The notes under the pieces: generated by a model
Seen by the model: the letters and a program-made list of their open reading frames with translations, nothing else
Databases searched by the model: none
What the model was told of the DNA's origin: nothing
Program-made: the position numbers and the translations under genes
DNA from: Sphingobacterium thalpophilum
GTDB taxonomy: Bacteria > Bacteroidota > Bacteroidia > Sphingobacteriales > Sphingobacteriaceae
Assembly: GCA_945865415.1 (NCBI GenBank)
Contig: CAMBFY010000005.1
Coordinates: 1-32,076, forward strand
Reading direction: 5' to 3'
DNA length: 32,076 nt
Part shown: piece by piece, positions 1-8,039 of the stretch
Numbering within the stretch: the first letter of the stretch is position 1
Layout of the letters: each line of letters starts with the position of its first letter

Positions 1-162
1 CTAACCCTTTATCTGGATTTTATTAATTTGTTTTTGATGCTGCTTCGTCTTTTCGGAAACCGGAAGTAGCAATTTGTTATCCGTTACCAAATATTTGCTT
101 TCAACAGGCTGATAATTGGTGGCTTTTTTCAGCGAAATGTCATCTTATAACTCAATTTGCAT
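1..162 (-). pseudogene. possible C-terminal remnant of a small protein: MQIEL*DDISLKKATNYQPVESKYLVTDNKLLLPVSEKTKQHQKQINKIQIKG*
   Basis: Minus-strand reading frame ends with TAG exactly at positions 3..1. It is open back to an in-frame TAA at 147..145, with an ATG five codons further upstream. No family recognised. Confidence 0.25.
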
Positions 163-190
163 TTCATCAAAATATCATGCACTTTTGCAC

Positions 191-291
191 TGCTTATTTA
201 GAAAGATGGAGGGATTAGACCCTGAGAAATCTTAGCAAACTGTGCTAGTGATATGCTACATTCTAGCCGCCCAAGGCGGAACAGATAAGCA
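191..291 (+). promoter_or_regulatory. SAM-I family (S-box-like) riboswitch upstream of metH
   Basis: Core pattern GAAAGATGGAGGGATTAGACCCTGAGAAATCTTAGCAAAC...GTGCTAGTGATATGCTACATTCTAGCCGCCCAAGGCGGAACAGATAAGC resembles the S-box core (GAGGGA..CCCT.GAAa.C.UAGCAA, P4 hairpin CCGCC/GGCGG, terminal GAUAAG). P1 pairs GCTTAT (192-197) with ATAAGC (285-290). It lies directly upstream of the methionine synthase gene. Confidence 0.85.
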
Positions 292-426
292 ATTTCAACC
301 ATTGCAGACTTTTCGAAGATAAGCTTTTCTGCAGATACGAGATACTAGATATTAGATATTATACTTTGGCGTGCAAAAATCCTTGGAATCCATCAGTTTT
401 ATCTCACATCTCACACCTCATATCTC

Positions 427-3400
427 ATGTCTAAAATATATATGAGCATTAGAGAAGAACTCAAAAAACGAATCCTAGTTATTGATGGTGCCATGGGCAC
501 CATGATCCAGCGATACCAGCTAACAGAAGAAGATTTCAGAGGAGAACGATTTAAAGATCACCCCTGTGATGTGAGGGGTAACAATGACCTTTTAAACATT
601 ACCCGCCCAGACATCATCAAGGCGATTCATGCAGAATACCTTGAGGCAGGTGCAGATATCATTGAATCAAATACCTTCAGTACACAACGTATTTCCATGG
701 CCGACTACCAAATGGAAGAACTGTCATATGAAATGAGTTTTGAGGGTGCGCGAATTGCGAAAGAAATTGCCAATGAGTACACATTGAAAAATCCTGACAA
801 ACCCCGTTTTGTTGCCGGCGCGCTCGGTCCGACAACCAAAATGGCCTCTATGTCACCTGATGTCAATGATCCTGGCTATAGGGCTGTTACTTTTGAAGAA
901 TTGGTGGATGCTTATTACGAACAAGTTAAAGGTTTAATTGAAGGGGGTGCAGATGTATTACTTTTCGAAACAATCACTGATACTTTGATCACCAAGGCTG
1001 CTCTTTTTGCTACCAAAAATTATGAGAATGAGACCGGCAGGAAGATTGATATCATGATCTCGGGAACGATAACTGATGCCAGCGGGAGAACTTTATCCGG
1101 CCAGACTGTTGAAGCATTTTTAAACTCATTGAATCATGCCAATTTATTGAGTATTGGACTGAATTGTGCTCTAGGAGCTAAAGATATGCGTCCCCACATT
1201 GAAGAGCTTTCTAAAAAATCGGCTTGCTTTATTTCTGCTTATCCCAATGCCGGACTCCCAAATGAGTTTGGAGCATATGATGAACTGCCGCATGAAACCG
1301 CTCATCTGGTTGAAGATTTCATAGAAAATGGTTTTGTTAATATTGTTGGTGGTTGTTGTGGTACAACCCCTGAACATATAAAATGCATAGCCGAAAAAGC
1401 AGCAAAATTTTCGCCAAGGATACCCGCAAAACCTGAGCCATTTATGAGGCTTAGCGGACTTGAGCCGGTTACCTTAACTCCCGAAACGAACTTTGTCAAT
1501 ATCGGAGAACGAACCAATATTACCGGATCTCCAAAATTCTCGAAATTGATTCTTAGCGGGGATTTTGATGCCGCACTTTCTGTTGCTCGTCAGCAGGTTG
1601 AAGGCGGTGCTCAGATCATCGATGTCAACATGGATGAAGGTATGCTCGACTCTGAAGCTGCAATGGTTAAATTCCTGAACCTGATTGCTTCAGAACCGGA
1701 TATTTCCAAACTACCTATCATGGTGGATTCATCCAAATGGACTGTCATTGAAGCCGGATTAAAATGTCTTCAGGGAAAAGGTATTGTGAATTCAATTTCT
1801 CTGAAAGAAGGAGAAGAAGCCTTTAAAACATATGCTGGGAAAATCCGTCAATATGGAGCAGCCGTAGTTGTGATGGCATTTGATGAAACCGGACAAGCTG
1901 ATTCACTCGAAAGACGTAAGGAAATTTGTCAAAGATCGTACAACATTCTGGTTAATGAAGTCAATTTCCCTCCACAGGATATCATCTTCGACCCGAATAT
2001 TCTCACTGTAGCTACAGGACTTGAAGAACATAATAATTATGCAGTAGACTTCATTGAAGCTACCCGCTGGATCAAACAAAATCTTCCTCTTGCCAAGGTA
2101 AGTGGTGGAGTAAGTAATATTTCATTCTCTTTCAGAGGGAACAATACCGTCAGAGAGGCAATGCACTCAGCATTCCTGTACCATGCAATTAAAGCAGGAC
2201 TGGATATGGGTATTGTAAACGCCGGAATGCTTGAAGTATATGAAGAAATACCGAAGGATTTACTGGAACTAGTTGAAGATGTGCTACTTAACCATAGACC
2301 TGACGCAACAGAACGTTTAGTAGATTTCGCTGAAACGATTAAAACAACAGGTAAAGTTATCGTGAAGGATGAGGCATGGCGTAAAGGAAATGTGGAAGAG
2401 CGCTTATCCCACTCTCTTGTAAAAGGTATCATCGACTATCTGGATGATGATGTTGAAGAAGCCCGTCAAAAATATGCCAAGCCCCTTGAGGTAATTGAAG
2501 GACCACTAATGGACGGGATGGGAATAGTTGGTGATTTGTTTGGTCAGGGAAAAATGTTCCTGCCTCAGGTTGTAAAATCTGCGAGGGTAATGAAGAAAGC
2601 TGTGGCCTACTTATTACCATTTATTGAAGAAGAAAAACTCAATAATGCAGACAGTAATCAGCGTAAAAATGCTGGAAAAGTCTTGCTGGCTACAGTAAAA
2701 GGCGACGTTCATGACATCGGAAAAAACATAGTAGGAGTTGTTCTGGCATGTAATAATTTTGAGGTTATTGACCTTGGGGTAATGGTCCCTGCACAAAAAA
2801 TTATTGAAACAGCCAAGGCTGAAAATGTAGATATAATAGGGCTCAGCGGATTGATTACACCATCTCTGGATGAAATGGTTCATTTCGCAAAAGAAATGGA
2901 AAGGGAAGGATTTACGATTCCATTAATCCTTGGCGGAGCAACAACTTCCAGAATTCATGCTGCAGTGAAAGTGGCTCCAAATTATTCAGGTCCATCAGTT
3001 CACGTTCTTGATGCTTCGAGAAGTGTAACGGTATGCAGTACCCTAATGAGTGATGAAAACAGGGATGAGTACATTACAACCATTCATAACGAGTATTCAA
3101 AAGCAAGAGAGGCTCATTTAAGTAAACAAACAGATAAAAATTTTAAAACCATTGAAGAGGCAAGGTCCGCTAAGTTTCAAATTGATCTGAACACTGTTGT
3201 TGCCCCAAAACCATTATTCCTTGGAACCAAAACATTTGTTGACTTTTCTCTTGAAGAACTTGTACCCTACATAGACTGGACTCCATTTTTTCATACATGG
3301 GAACTAAGAGGCAGCTACCCCAAGATATTTAAGGATGCATTTGTAGGTACAGAAGCAAAGAAATTATATGACGAAGCGAGGATATTGCTGGATAAAATCA

Positions 3401-4116
3401 TATCCGACAAATCTTTGAAAGCCAAAGCCGTGATTGGTTTCTGGCCGGCCAATTCTGTGGGAGATGATATTGAACTCTATACTGATGAAAGCAGAACAAA
3501 GGTTTATAAAACCATTCATACATTAAGACAACAGGCCGAGAAAGCAACAGATGAACCATATTATGCACTTTCAGACTTTATCGCACCTAAAGATTCAGGA
3601 ATTGCTGATTATTGGGGTGGCTTTGCAGTTACCACCGGGATTGGTTGTGATGAATTAGTAGCTGTGTTTGAAAAGAATTTTGACGACTATAACAGCATTA
3701 TGGTAAAAGCTCTTGCTGATCGCCTTGCAGAGGCCTTTGCAGAGCGGATGCATGAGATGGTTAGAAAAGAATTCTGGGCATACTCAAACGATGAATCTTT
3801 TAGTTCTGAAGATCTGATCAAGGAAAAATACAGAGGTATTCGTCCGGCACCGGGCTATCCCGCCTGCCCTGATCATACAGAAAAAGCGACATTGTTTGAA
3901 ATTCTTGATGCAGAAAAGTCAACAGGAATTCATTTAACAGAAAGCTATGCTATGTATCCTACCGCAGCAGTTAGTGGTTATTATTTTGCTCACCCGCAGT
4001 CACGCTATTTCGGATTAGGTAAAATCAATAAAGATCAGGTAGAAAATTATGCTGTTCGTAAAGGTTTGACATTAGAAGAAACGGAGCGATGGTTGAGCCC
4101 GAATTTGGGATACTAA
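427..4116 (+). CDS. metH: cobalamin-dependent methionine synthase
   Basis: 1229 aa. N-terminal homocysteine-methyltransferase motifs ([22 protein letters not shown]), pterin-binding domain ([15 protein letters not shown]), B12-binding motif [11 protein letters not shown] and C-terminal activation domain ([15 protein letters not shown]). The true start may be the internal ATG at 445. Confidence 0.98.
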   Translation: MSKIYMSIREELKKRILVIDGAMGTMIQRYQLTEEDFRGERFKDHPCDVRGNNDLLNITRPDIIKAIHAEYLEAGADIIESNTFSTQRISMADYQMEELSYEMSFEGARIAKEIANEYTLKNPDKPRFVAGALGPTTKMASMSPDVNDPGYRAVTFEELVDAYYEQVKGLIEGGADVLLFETITDTLITKAALFATKNYENETGRKIDIMISGTITDASGRTLSGQTVEAFLNSLNHANLLSIGLNCALGAKDMRPHIEELSKKSACFISAYPNAGLPNEFGAYDELPHETAHLVEDFIENGFVNIVGGCCGTTPEHIKCIAEKAAKFSPRIPAKPEPFMRLSGLEPVTLTPETNFVNIGERTNITGSPKFSKLILSGDFDAALSVARQQVEGGAQIIDVNMDEGMLDSEAAMVKFLNLIASEPDISKLPIMVDSSKWTVIEAGLKCLQGKGIVNSISLKEGEEAFKTYAGKIRQYGAAVVVMAFDETGQADSLERRKEICQRSYNILVNEVNFPPQDIIFDPNILTVATGLEEHNNYAVDFIEATRWIKQNLPLAKVSGGVSNISFSFRGNNTVREAMHSAFLYHAIKAGLDMGIVNAGMLEVYEEIPKDLLELVEDVLLNHRPDATERLVDFAETIKTTGKVIVKDEAWRKGNVEERLSHSLVKGIIDYLDDDVEEARQKYAKPLEVIEGPLMDGMGIVGDLFGQGKMFLPQVVKSARVMKKAVAYLLPFIEEEKLNNADSNQRKNAGKVLLATVKGDVHDIGKNIVGVVLACNNFEVIDLGVMVPAQKIIETAKAENVDIIGLSGLITPSLDEMVHFAKEMEREGFTIPLILGGATTSRIHAAVKVAPNYSGPSVHVLDASRSVTVCSTLMSDENRDEYITTIHNEYSKAREAHLSKQTDKNFKTIEEARSAKFQIDLNTVVAPKPLFLGTKTFVDFSLEELVPYIDWTPFFHTWELRGSYPKIFKDAFVGTEAKKLYDEARILLDKIISDKSLKAKAVIGFWPANSVGDDIELYTDESRTKVYKTIHTLRQQAEKATDEPYYALSDFIAPKDSGIADYWGGFAVTTGIGCDELVAVFEKNFDDYNSIMVKALADRLAEAFAERMHEMVRKEFWAYSNDESFSSEDLIKEKYRGIRPAPGYPACPDHTEKATLFEILDAEKSTGIHLTESYAMYPTAAVSGYYFAHPQSRYFGLGKINKDQVENYAVRKGLTLEETERWLSPNLGY

Positions 4117-4140
4117 TGGTTGGTTAGTTGTTAGGTTATA
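4112..4140 (+). repeat. left arm of imperfect inverted repeat bracketing the S23-family gene
   Basis: ACTAATGGTTGGTTAGTTGTTAGGTTATA is similar to the reverse complement of 4546-4586 (ACTAGTTGGTTAGTTGGTTAGTTGTCGGTTAGTTAGATTAT). Confidence 0.75.
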
Positions 4141-4141
4141 C

Positions 4142-4513
4142 ATGAGTGCTTATCAGAAATATACCGAGTTGGATGTATGGAAACATACACGTCCATCAGC
4201 TTCGCATGTTTATGAGCTTACTGCCACTTTCCCAAAATCAGAACAGTTCGGGATCGTTTCACAGATTAGGCGATGCGCAGTTTCTGTGCCATCTGATATA
4301 GCAGAAGGTTGTGGAAGACAGTATAAAAAAAGAGACTGTACAATTTTGTCAATCGCTAGAGGTTCATTAAATGAATTGGAAACACAACTTTACATTTTAA
4401 ATGAACTATTATACATCACAGAAGATCAATTATCTTCCTGCCTCACAAAAATTGAGGTATCAGATAAATTAATATATGGTTTCATTAAGTACACTATTGA
4501 TAAAAAAGAATAG
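4142..4513 (+). CDS. four-helix-bundle protein, S23/23S-rRNA intervening-sequence-protein family
   Basis: 123 aa with family-typical motifs LDVWKHTR, VYELTATFPKSEQFGIVSQIRRCAVSVPSDIAEGCGRQ and IARGSLNELETQLYI. Confidence 0.92.
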   Translation: MSAYQKYTELDVWKHTRPSASHVYELTATFPKSEQFGIVSQIRRCAVSVPSDIAEGCGRQYKKRDCTILSIARGSLNELETQLYILNELLYITEDQLSSCLTKIEVSDKLIYGFIKYTIDKKE

Positions 4514-4545
4514 CATATACGTAATTGGTTATGGCTGTAGTAGAT

Positions 4546-4586
4546 ATAATCTAACTAACCGACAACTAACCAACTAACCAACTAGT
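4546..4586 (-). repeat. right arm of imperfect inverted repeat bracketing the S23-family gene
   Basis: ATAATCTAACTAACCGACAACTAACCAACTAACCAACTAGT is a run of degenerate CAACTAAC words, inverted relative to 4112-4140. Confidence 0.75.
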
Positions 4587-4590
4587 AGTC

Positions 4591-5547
4591 ATGAAAATCA
4601 CCGAACACATAAAAAAAGCCAAAGGCAAAACACTTTTCTCATTTGAGTTGCTTCCACCTTTAAAAGGGCAGAGTATACAGGGCATTTATGATGCAATAGA
4701 TCCACTCATGGATTTCAATCCTCCATTTATTGATGTAACCTATCATAGGGAGGATTACATTTATAAACAGCATGAAAGTGGGCTACTGGAGAAGGTTTCT
4801 TATCGTAAACGCCCGGGAACGGTGGCTATTTGCGCATCGATCATGAATCGGTACAATGTTGATGCAGTTCCCCATTTGATCTGCGGAGGCTTTACAAAAG
4901 AAGAAACTGAAAACACCCTGATCGATCTGCAGTTTTTAGGTATAGATAACGTTTTGGTTTTACGTGGTGATGCCCGTCATGCAGATTCTGGATTCATTCC
5001 AGCACCCGGCGGCCATGCTTATGCAACTGAGTTATTAGAGCAGGTAGTAAATATGAATAAGGGAGTTTATCTTCACGAGGACTACGATACAGCCTACAAG
5101 ACAAAATTCTGTATCGGTGTTGCGGGATATCCTGAAAAACATTTTGAAGCTCCAAACATGAAAACAGATTTTAATTTTCTGAAAAAGAAAGTTGAGCTGG
5201 GGGCTGAGTTTATAGTGACACAGATGTTTTTTGACAATTCCAAATATGTTGAATTTGTAGCGCTGTGCCGTGAAAATGGGATAAACGTTCCAATCATTCC
5301 GGGATTGAAACCTATCACTTCAGCTAAACAATTAATCAGCTTGCCGAAAATCTTCCATATCGATTTGCCTGAAGAACTGAGCGAAGCGGTTCAGCAATGC
5401 AAGTCAGAAAAAGAGGTCAGGGAAGTTGGAATTGAACACATGATTGCTCAATGTAAAGAACTGATGAAAGTTGGAGCGCCGGTATTGCACTTTTATACGA
5501 TGAGCAATCCAGGTCCGACGAAGAGAATCGCGGAAGCTATTTTTTAA
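4591..5547 (+). CDS. metF: 5,10-methylenetetrahydrofolate reductase
   Basis: 318 aa with FSFELLPP, LVLRGDARH, GVAGYPEKHFEAPN, GAEFIVTQMFFDN and PIIPGLKPI motifs. Adjacent to metH. Confidence 0.97.
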   Translation: MKITEHIKKAKGKTLFSFELLPPLKGQSIQGIYDAIDPLMDFNPPFIDVTYHREDYIYKQHESGLLEKVSYRKRPGTVAICASIMNRYNVDAVPHLICGGFTKEETENTLIDLQFLGIDNVLVLRGDARHADSGFIPAPGGHAYATELLEQVVNMNKGVYLHEDYDTAYKTKFCIGVAGYPEKHFEAPNMKTDFNFLKKKVELGAEFIVTQMFFDNSKYVEFVALCRENGINVPIIPGLKPITSAKQLISLPKIFHIDLPEELSEAVQQCKSEKEVREVGIEHMIAQCKELMKVGAPVLHFYTMSNPGPTKRIAEAIF

Positions 5548-5594
5548 TAAAACGAACACAACAGTCATTCCCTTTATAAACAGAAGTTTAAAAA

Positions 5595-5655
5595 GGGGAA
5601 TAATTCGACGGTAATTACCATTTGAACAATTAGAACTACCGTTGAATAATTATCC
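5595..5655. repeat. imperfect inverted repeat between convergent metF and thrC
   Basis: GGGGAATAATTCGACGGTAATT (5595-5616) is partly complementary to AACTACCGTTGAATAATTATCC (5634-5655). Confidence 0.45.
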
Positions 5656-5685
5656 AATAACTCATCATTGATTTTTTGTAAATTA

Positions 5686-5720
5686 TAACGCTGACAGGGT
5701 TTTAAACCCTGTCAGCGTTA
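5686..5720. terminator. perfect palindrome/hairpin TAACGCTGACAGGGTTTTAAACCCTGTCAGCGTTA, likely bidirectional terminator or REP-like element
   Basis: 15-bp perfect arms (extendable to 17) between the 3' ends of convergent metF and thrC. Confidence 0.7.
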
Positions 5721-5729
5721 AGGTGGTTT

Positions 5730-7034
5730 TTACCCAAGCAAATAAGCCTTAAATCCTTCAAATTCATTTCCAAGACTTGTAAAAACCCTTTTCTTGCCTT
5801 CCAGCCCCTGTACCTGTTCAGGTACAGCTGTTTTCGATGCCATATCAGCAGGAAAAATATCAGGAAATTTGCAAGGATGAGCTGTAGCTAAAAATACACC
5901 TGCAATCTCATCAGAGTTATGATTATTCATCCAGCTACGTAAGGCCAGCCAGGCAATAGCTGTATGCGGACACATGATATAGCCATGCTCCTTATATACA
6001 AGCTTTATGGCTTTAAGGGTTTCATCATCATTGAAACTACTGGCACTGATCAAATTTTTAATTAAGCTGCAGTCCCCATTAAAAAGATCCATAATTCTAA
6101 CCCAATTACTCGGATCACCAACATCCATTGCATTTGACCGGGTCTGCACACTTGGCTTTGCTTGATAAACTCCGGTTTTAAAAAAAACTGGAACCGTATC
6201 ATTCGCATTGGTTGCAGCAAGAAATGCCCTAACGGGCAGTCCCATTTTCCAGGCAAGTAAACCCGCTCCAATATTACCAAAATTACCGCTTGGGACAGAA
6301 AATACCACTTCTTTATACCCCATCCGACGAATCTGTGCATAAGCATTAAAATAGTAAAATGTTTGTGGGATCAATCTTGAAATATTAATGGAATTGGCAG
6401 AGGTGAGACGAAATTTCTCTTTCAGTTCAGGATCATTAAAAGCCTGCTTTACTATGGCCTGACAATCATCAAAGGTGCCATCAATCTCAATTGCTCTAAT
6501 ATTTTCTCCATTGGTAGTTAACTGAAGTTCCTGTATCGGACTTACCTTGCCTTTAGGAAATAAAATAGTTACTCTTACATTCGGCACCCCCAGGAAACCC
6601 AGTGCCACAGCTCCACCTGTATCGCCCGAAGTTGCCACGAGTACATCCAATTGCTTCTCGCCCGTCTGCAAAAAATAACTCATCACCCGGCTCATAAATC
6701 TGGCACCGAAATCCTTGAATGCTAAAGAGGGGCCATGGAAAAGTTCAAGAACATTTATGCTCTTAGAAATTTCAATAAGCGGTGCATCGAAATTAATCGC
6801 ATCATCAATAATCGACCTAAGAGCTGCTTCGGGAATTGCATCATTAAGAATTGATTTAGATACCTGGAAAGCAATATCTGGCAAGGTATAGTTGTGCAGA
6901 TCAGCAATAAATTCCGAATCCAGCACCGGGATATTTACCGGCATATATAAACCCTTGTCTGAAGGTAAACTATTGAAAACTCCATCCTTAAAAGGAACTC
7001 TCAAAGCTTTATTATTGGTACTGTATAAGATCAT
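5730..7034 (-). CDS. thrC: threonine synthase
   Basis: 434 aa. N-terminus YSTNNKALRVPFKDGVFNSLPSDKGLYMP, FHGPSLAFKDFGARFM and ATSGDTGGAVALGF PLP motifs. Directly follows thrB. Confidence 0.97.
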   Translation of the reverse strand: MILYSTNNKALRVPFKDGVFNSLPSDKGLYMPVNIPVLDSEFIADLHNYTLPDIAFQVSKSILNDAIPEAALRSIIDDAINFDAPLIEISKSINVLELFHGPSLAFKDFGARFMSRVMSYFLQTGEKQLDVLVATSGDTGGAVALGFLGVPNVRVTILFPKGKVSPIQELQLTTNGENIRAIEIDGTFDDCQAIVKQAFNDPELKEKFRLTSANSINISRLIPQTFYYFNAYAQIRRMGYKEVVFSVPSGNFGNIGAGLLAWKMGLPVRAFLAATNANDTVPVFFKTGVYQAKPSVQTRSNAMDVGDPSNWVRIMDLFNGDCSLIKNLISASSFNDDETLKAIKLVYKEHGYIMCPHTAIAWLALRSWMNNHNSDEIAGVFLATAHPCKFPDIFPADMASKTAVPEQVQGLEGKKRVFTSLGNEFEGFKAYLLG

Positions 7035-7969
7035 TAATCTAAAATTATTGGTCCCTGAGCATTAATCGGCGACCGGTATGCAATACTTTCTGTATCCAGC
7101 CATCTGAAATGTGCCTGCAATTTTTCATTGATCCGCCGCGCATCTTCATCATTCCTGGTAAATGTAAAAACCGATGGCCCAGAACCAGAAATGCCAAAGC
7201 TCAAAGCTCCATTTTCCATGGCAATTTCTCTTAATCTGTAAAAATCAGGAATCAGAATCGATCTGACTGGCTCAACAATCACATCCTTCATACTCCGGGC
7301 AATCAGATCTATATTTTTGGTATACAAACCACTAACCAATCCAGCTACATTCCCCCATTGAACCACTGCGTCTTTCAATAATATTTTACTTCTTATAATT
7401 TGACGTGCATCTCGTGTTGGAACGTCCACCTGCGGAAAAACAATTGAGCAATAAAGTTCTTCAGGAAACGGTAGCTGGATAATATCCAAGGGATCATAGC
7501 TGCGTATAAGAACAAAGCCCCCAAGCAGCGCGGGAGCCACATTATCTGCATGTCCGTAGCCGCAAGCCAATTCTTCTCCTTTCATGGCAAACGGCACAAG
7601 TTCCATTTTAGATAGGGGGCTATCCATCAGGGTATTAATAGCAAACAAACCTGCAACTGTACTCGCAGAACTTGATCCTAATCCGCTACCAATCGGCATC
7701 TTTTTATTCAATTCGATCTGAACTCCCACATCGGATTTACCAATATGATTAAGATAATGCTGCACACTCACACTAACCGTGTTCTTTGCAGGATCATAGG
7801 GCAGACGTCCATCATCTCCGCTTATTTTGGTGATTATTACGCCGGGTTCATCTTTGAGGCTCATAATTACTTCATCACCAGGTGCATTTACTGCAAATCC
7901 CAATACATCATAACCACAAACTACATTCGCAACTGTTGCAGGTGCAAAAACTTTTACAGATCTATTCAT
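7034..7969 (-). CDS. thrB: homoserine kinase (GHMP family)
   Basis: 311 aa with VFAPATVANVVCGYDVLGFAV, MPIGSGLGSSSAS and FGISGSGPSVF motifs. Position between thrA and thrC. Confidence 0.97.
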   Translation of the reverse strand: MNRSVKVFAPATVANVVCGYDVLGFAVNAPGDEVIMSLKDEPGVIITKISGDDGRLPYDPAKNTVSVSVQHYLNHIGKSDVGVQIELNKKMPIGSGLGSSSASTVAGLFAINTLMDSPLSKMELVPFAMKGEELACGYGHADNVAPALLGGFVLIRSYDPLDIIQLPFPEELYCSIVFPQVDVPTRDARQIIRSKILLKDAVVQWGNVAGLVSGLYTKNIDLIARSMKDVIVEPVRSILIPDFYRLREIAMENGALSFGISGSGPSVFTFTRNDEDARRINEKLQAHFRWLDTESIAYRSPINAQGPIILD

Positions 7970-8039
7970 ATTTGTTTAATGTCTCCCGAGAATTCTGCTT
8001 AATCCGAACAATCAAAAATATTAAAATAATCAGCTGCTA

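Noticed and set aside
2037-2883. Minus-strand ORFs inside metH (131, 63 and 89 aa)
   Set aside because: They are antisense shadows of a clear 1229-aa methionine synthase reading frame, with no recognisable domains.
4142-4513. S23-like gene as part of a diversity-generating retroelement (Avd) or an rRNA intervening sequence
   Set aside because: There is no reverse transcriptase, no template/variable repeat pair and no 23S rRNA sequence nearby, so only the family-level assignment is supported.
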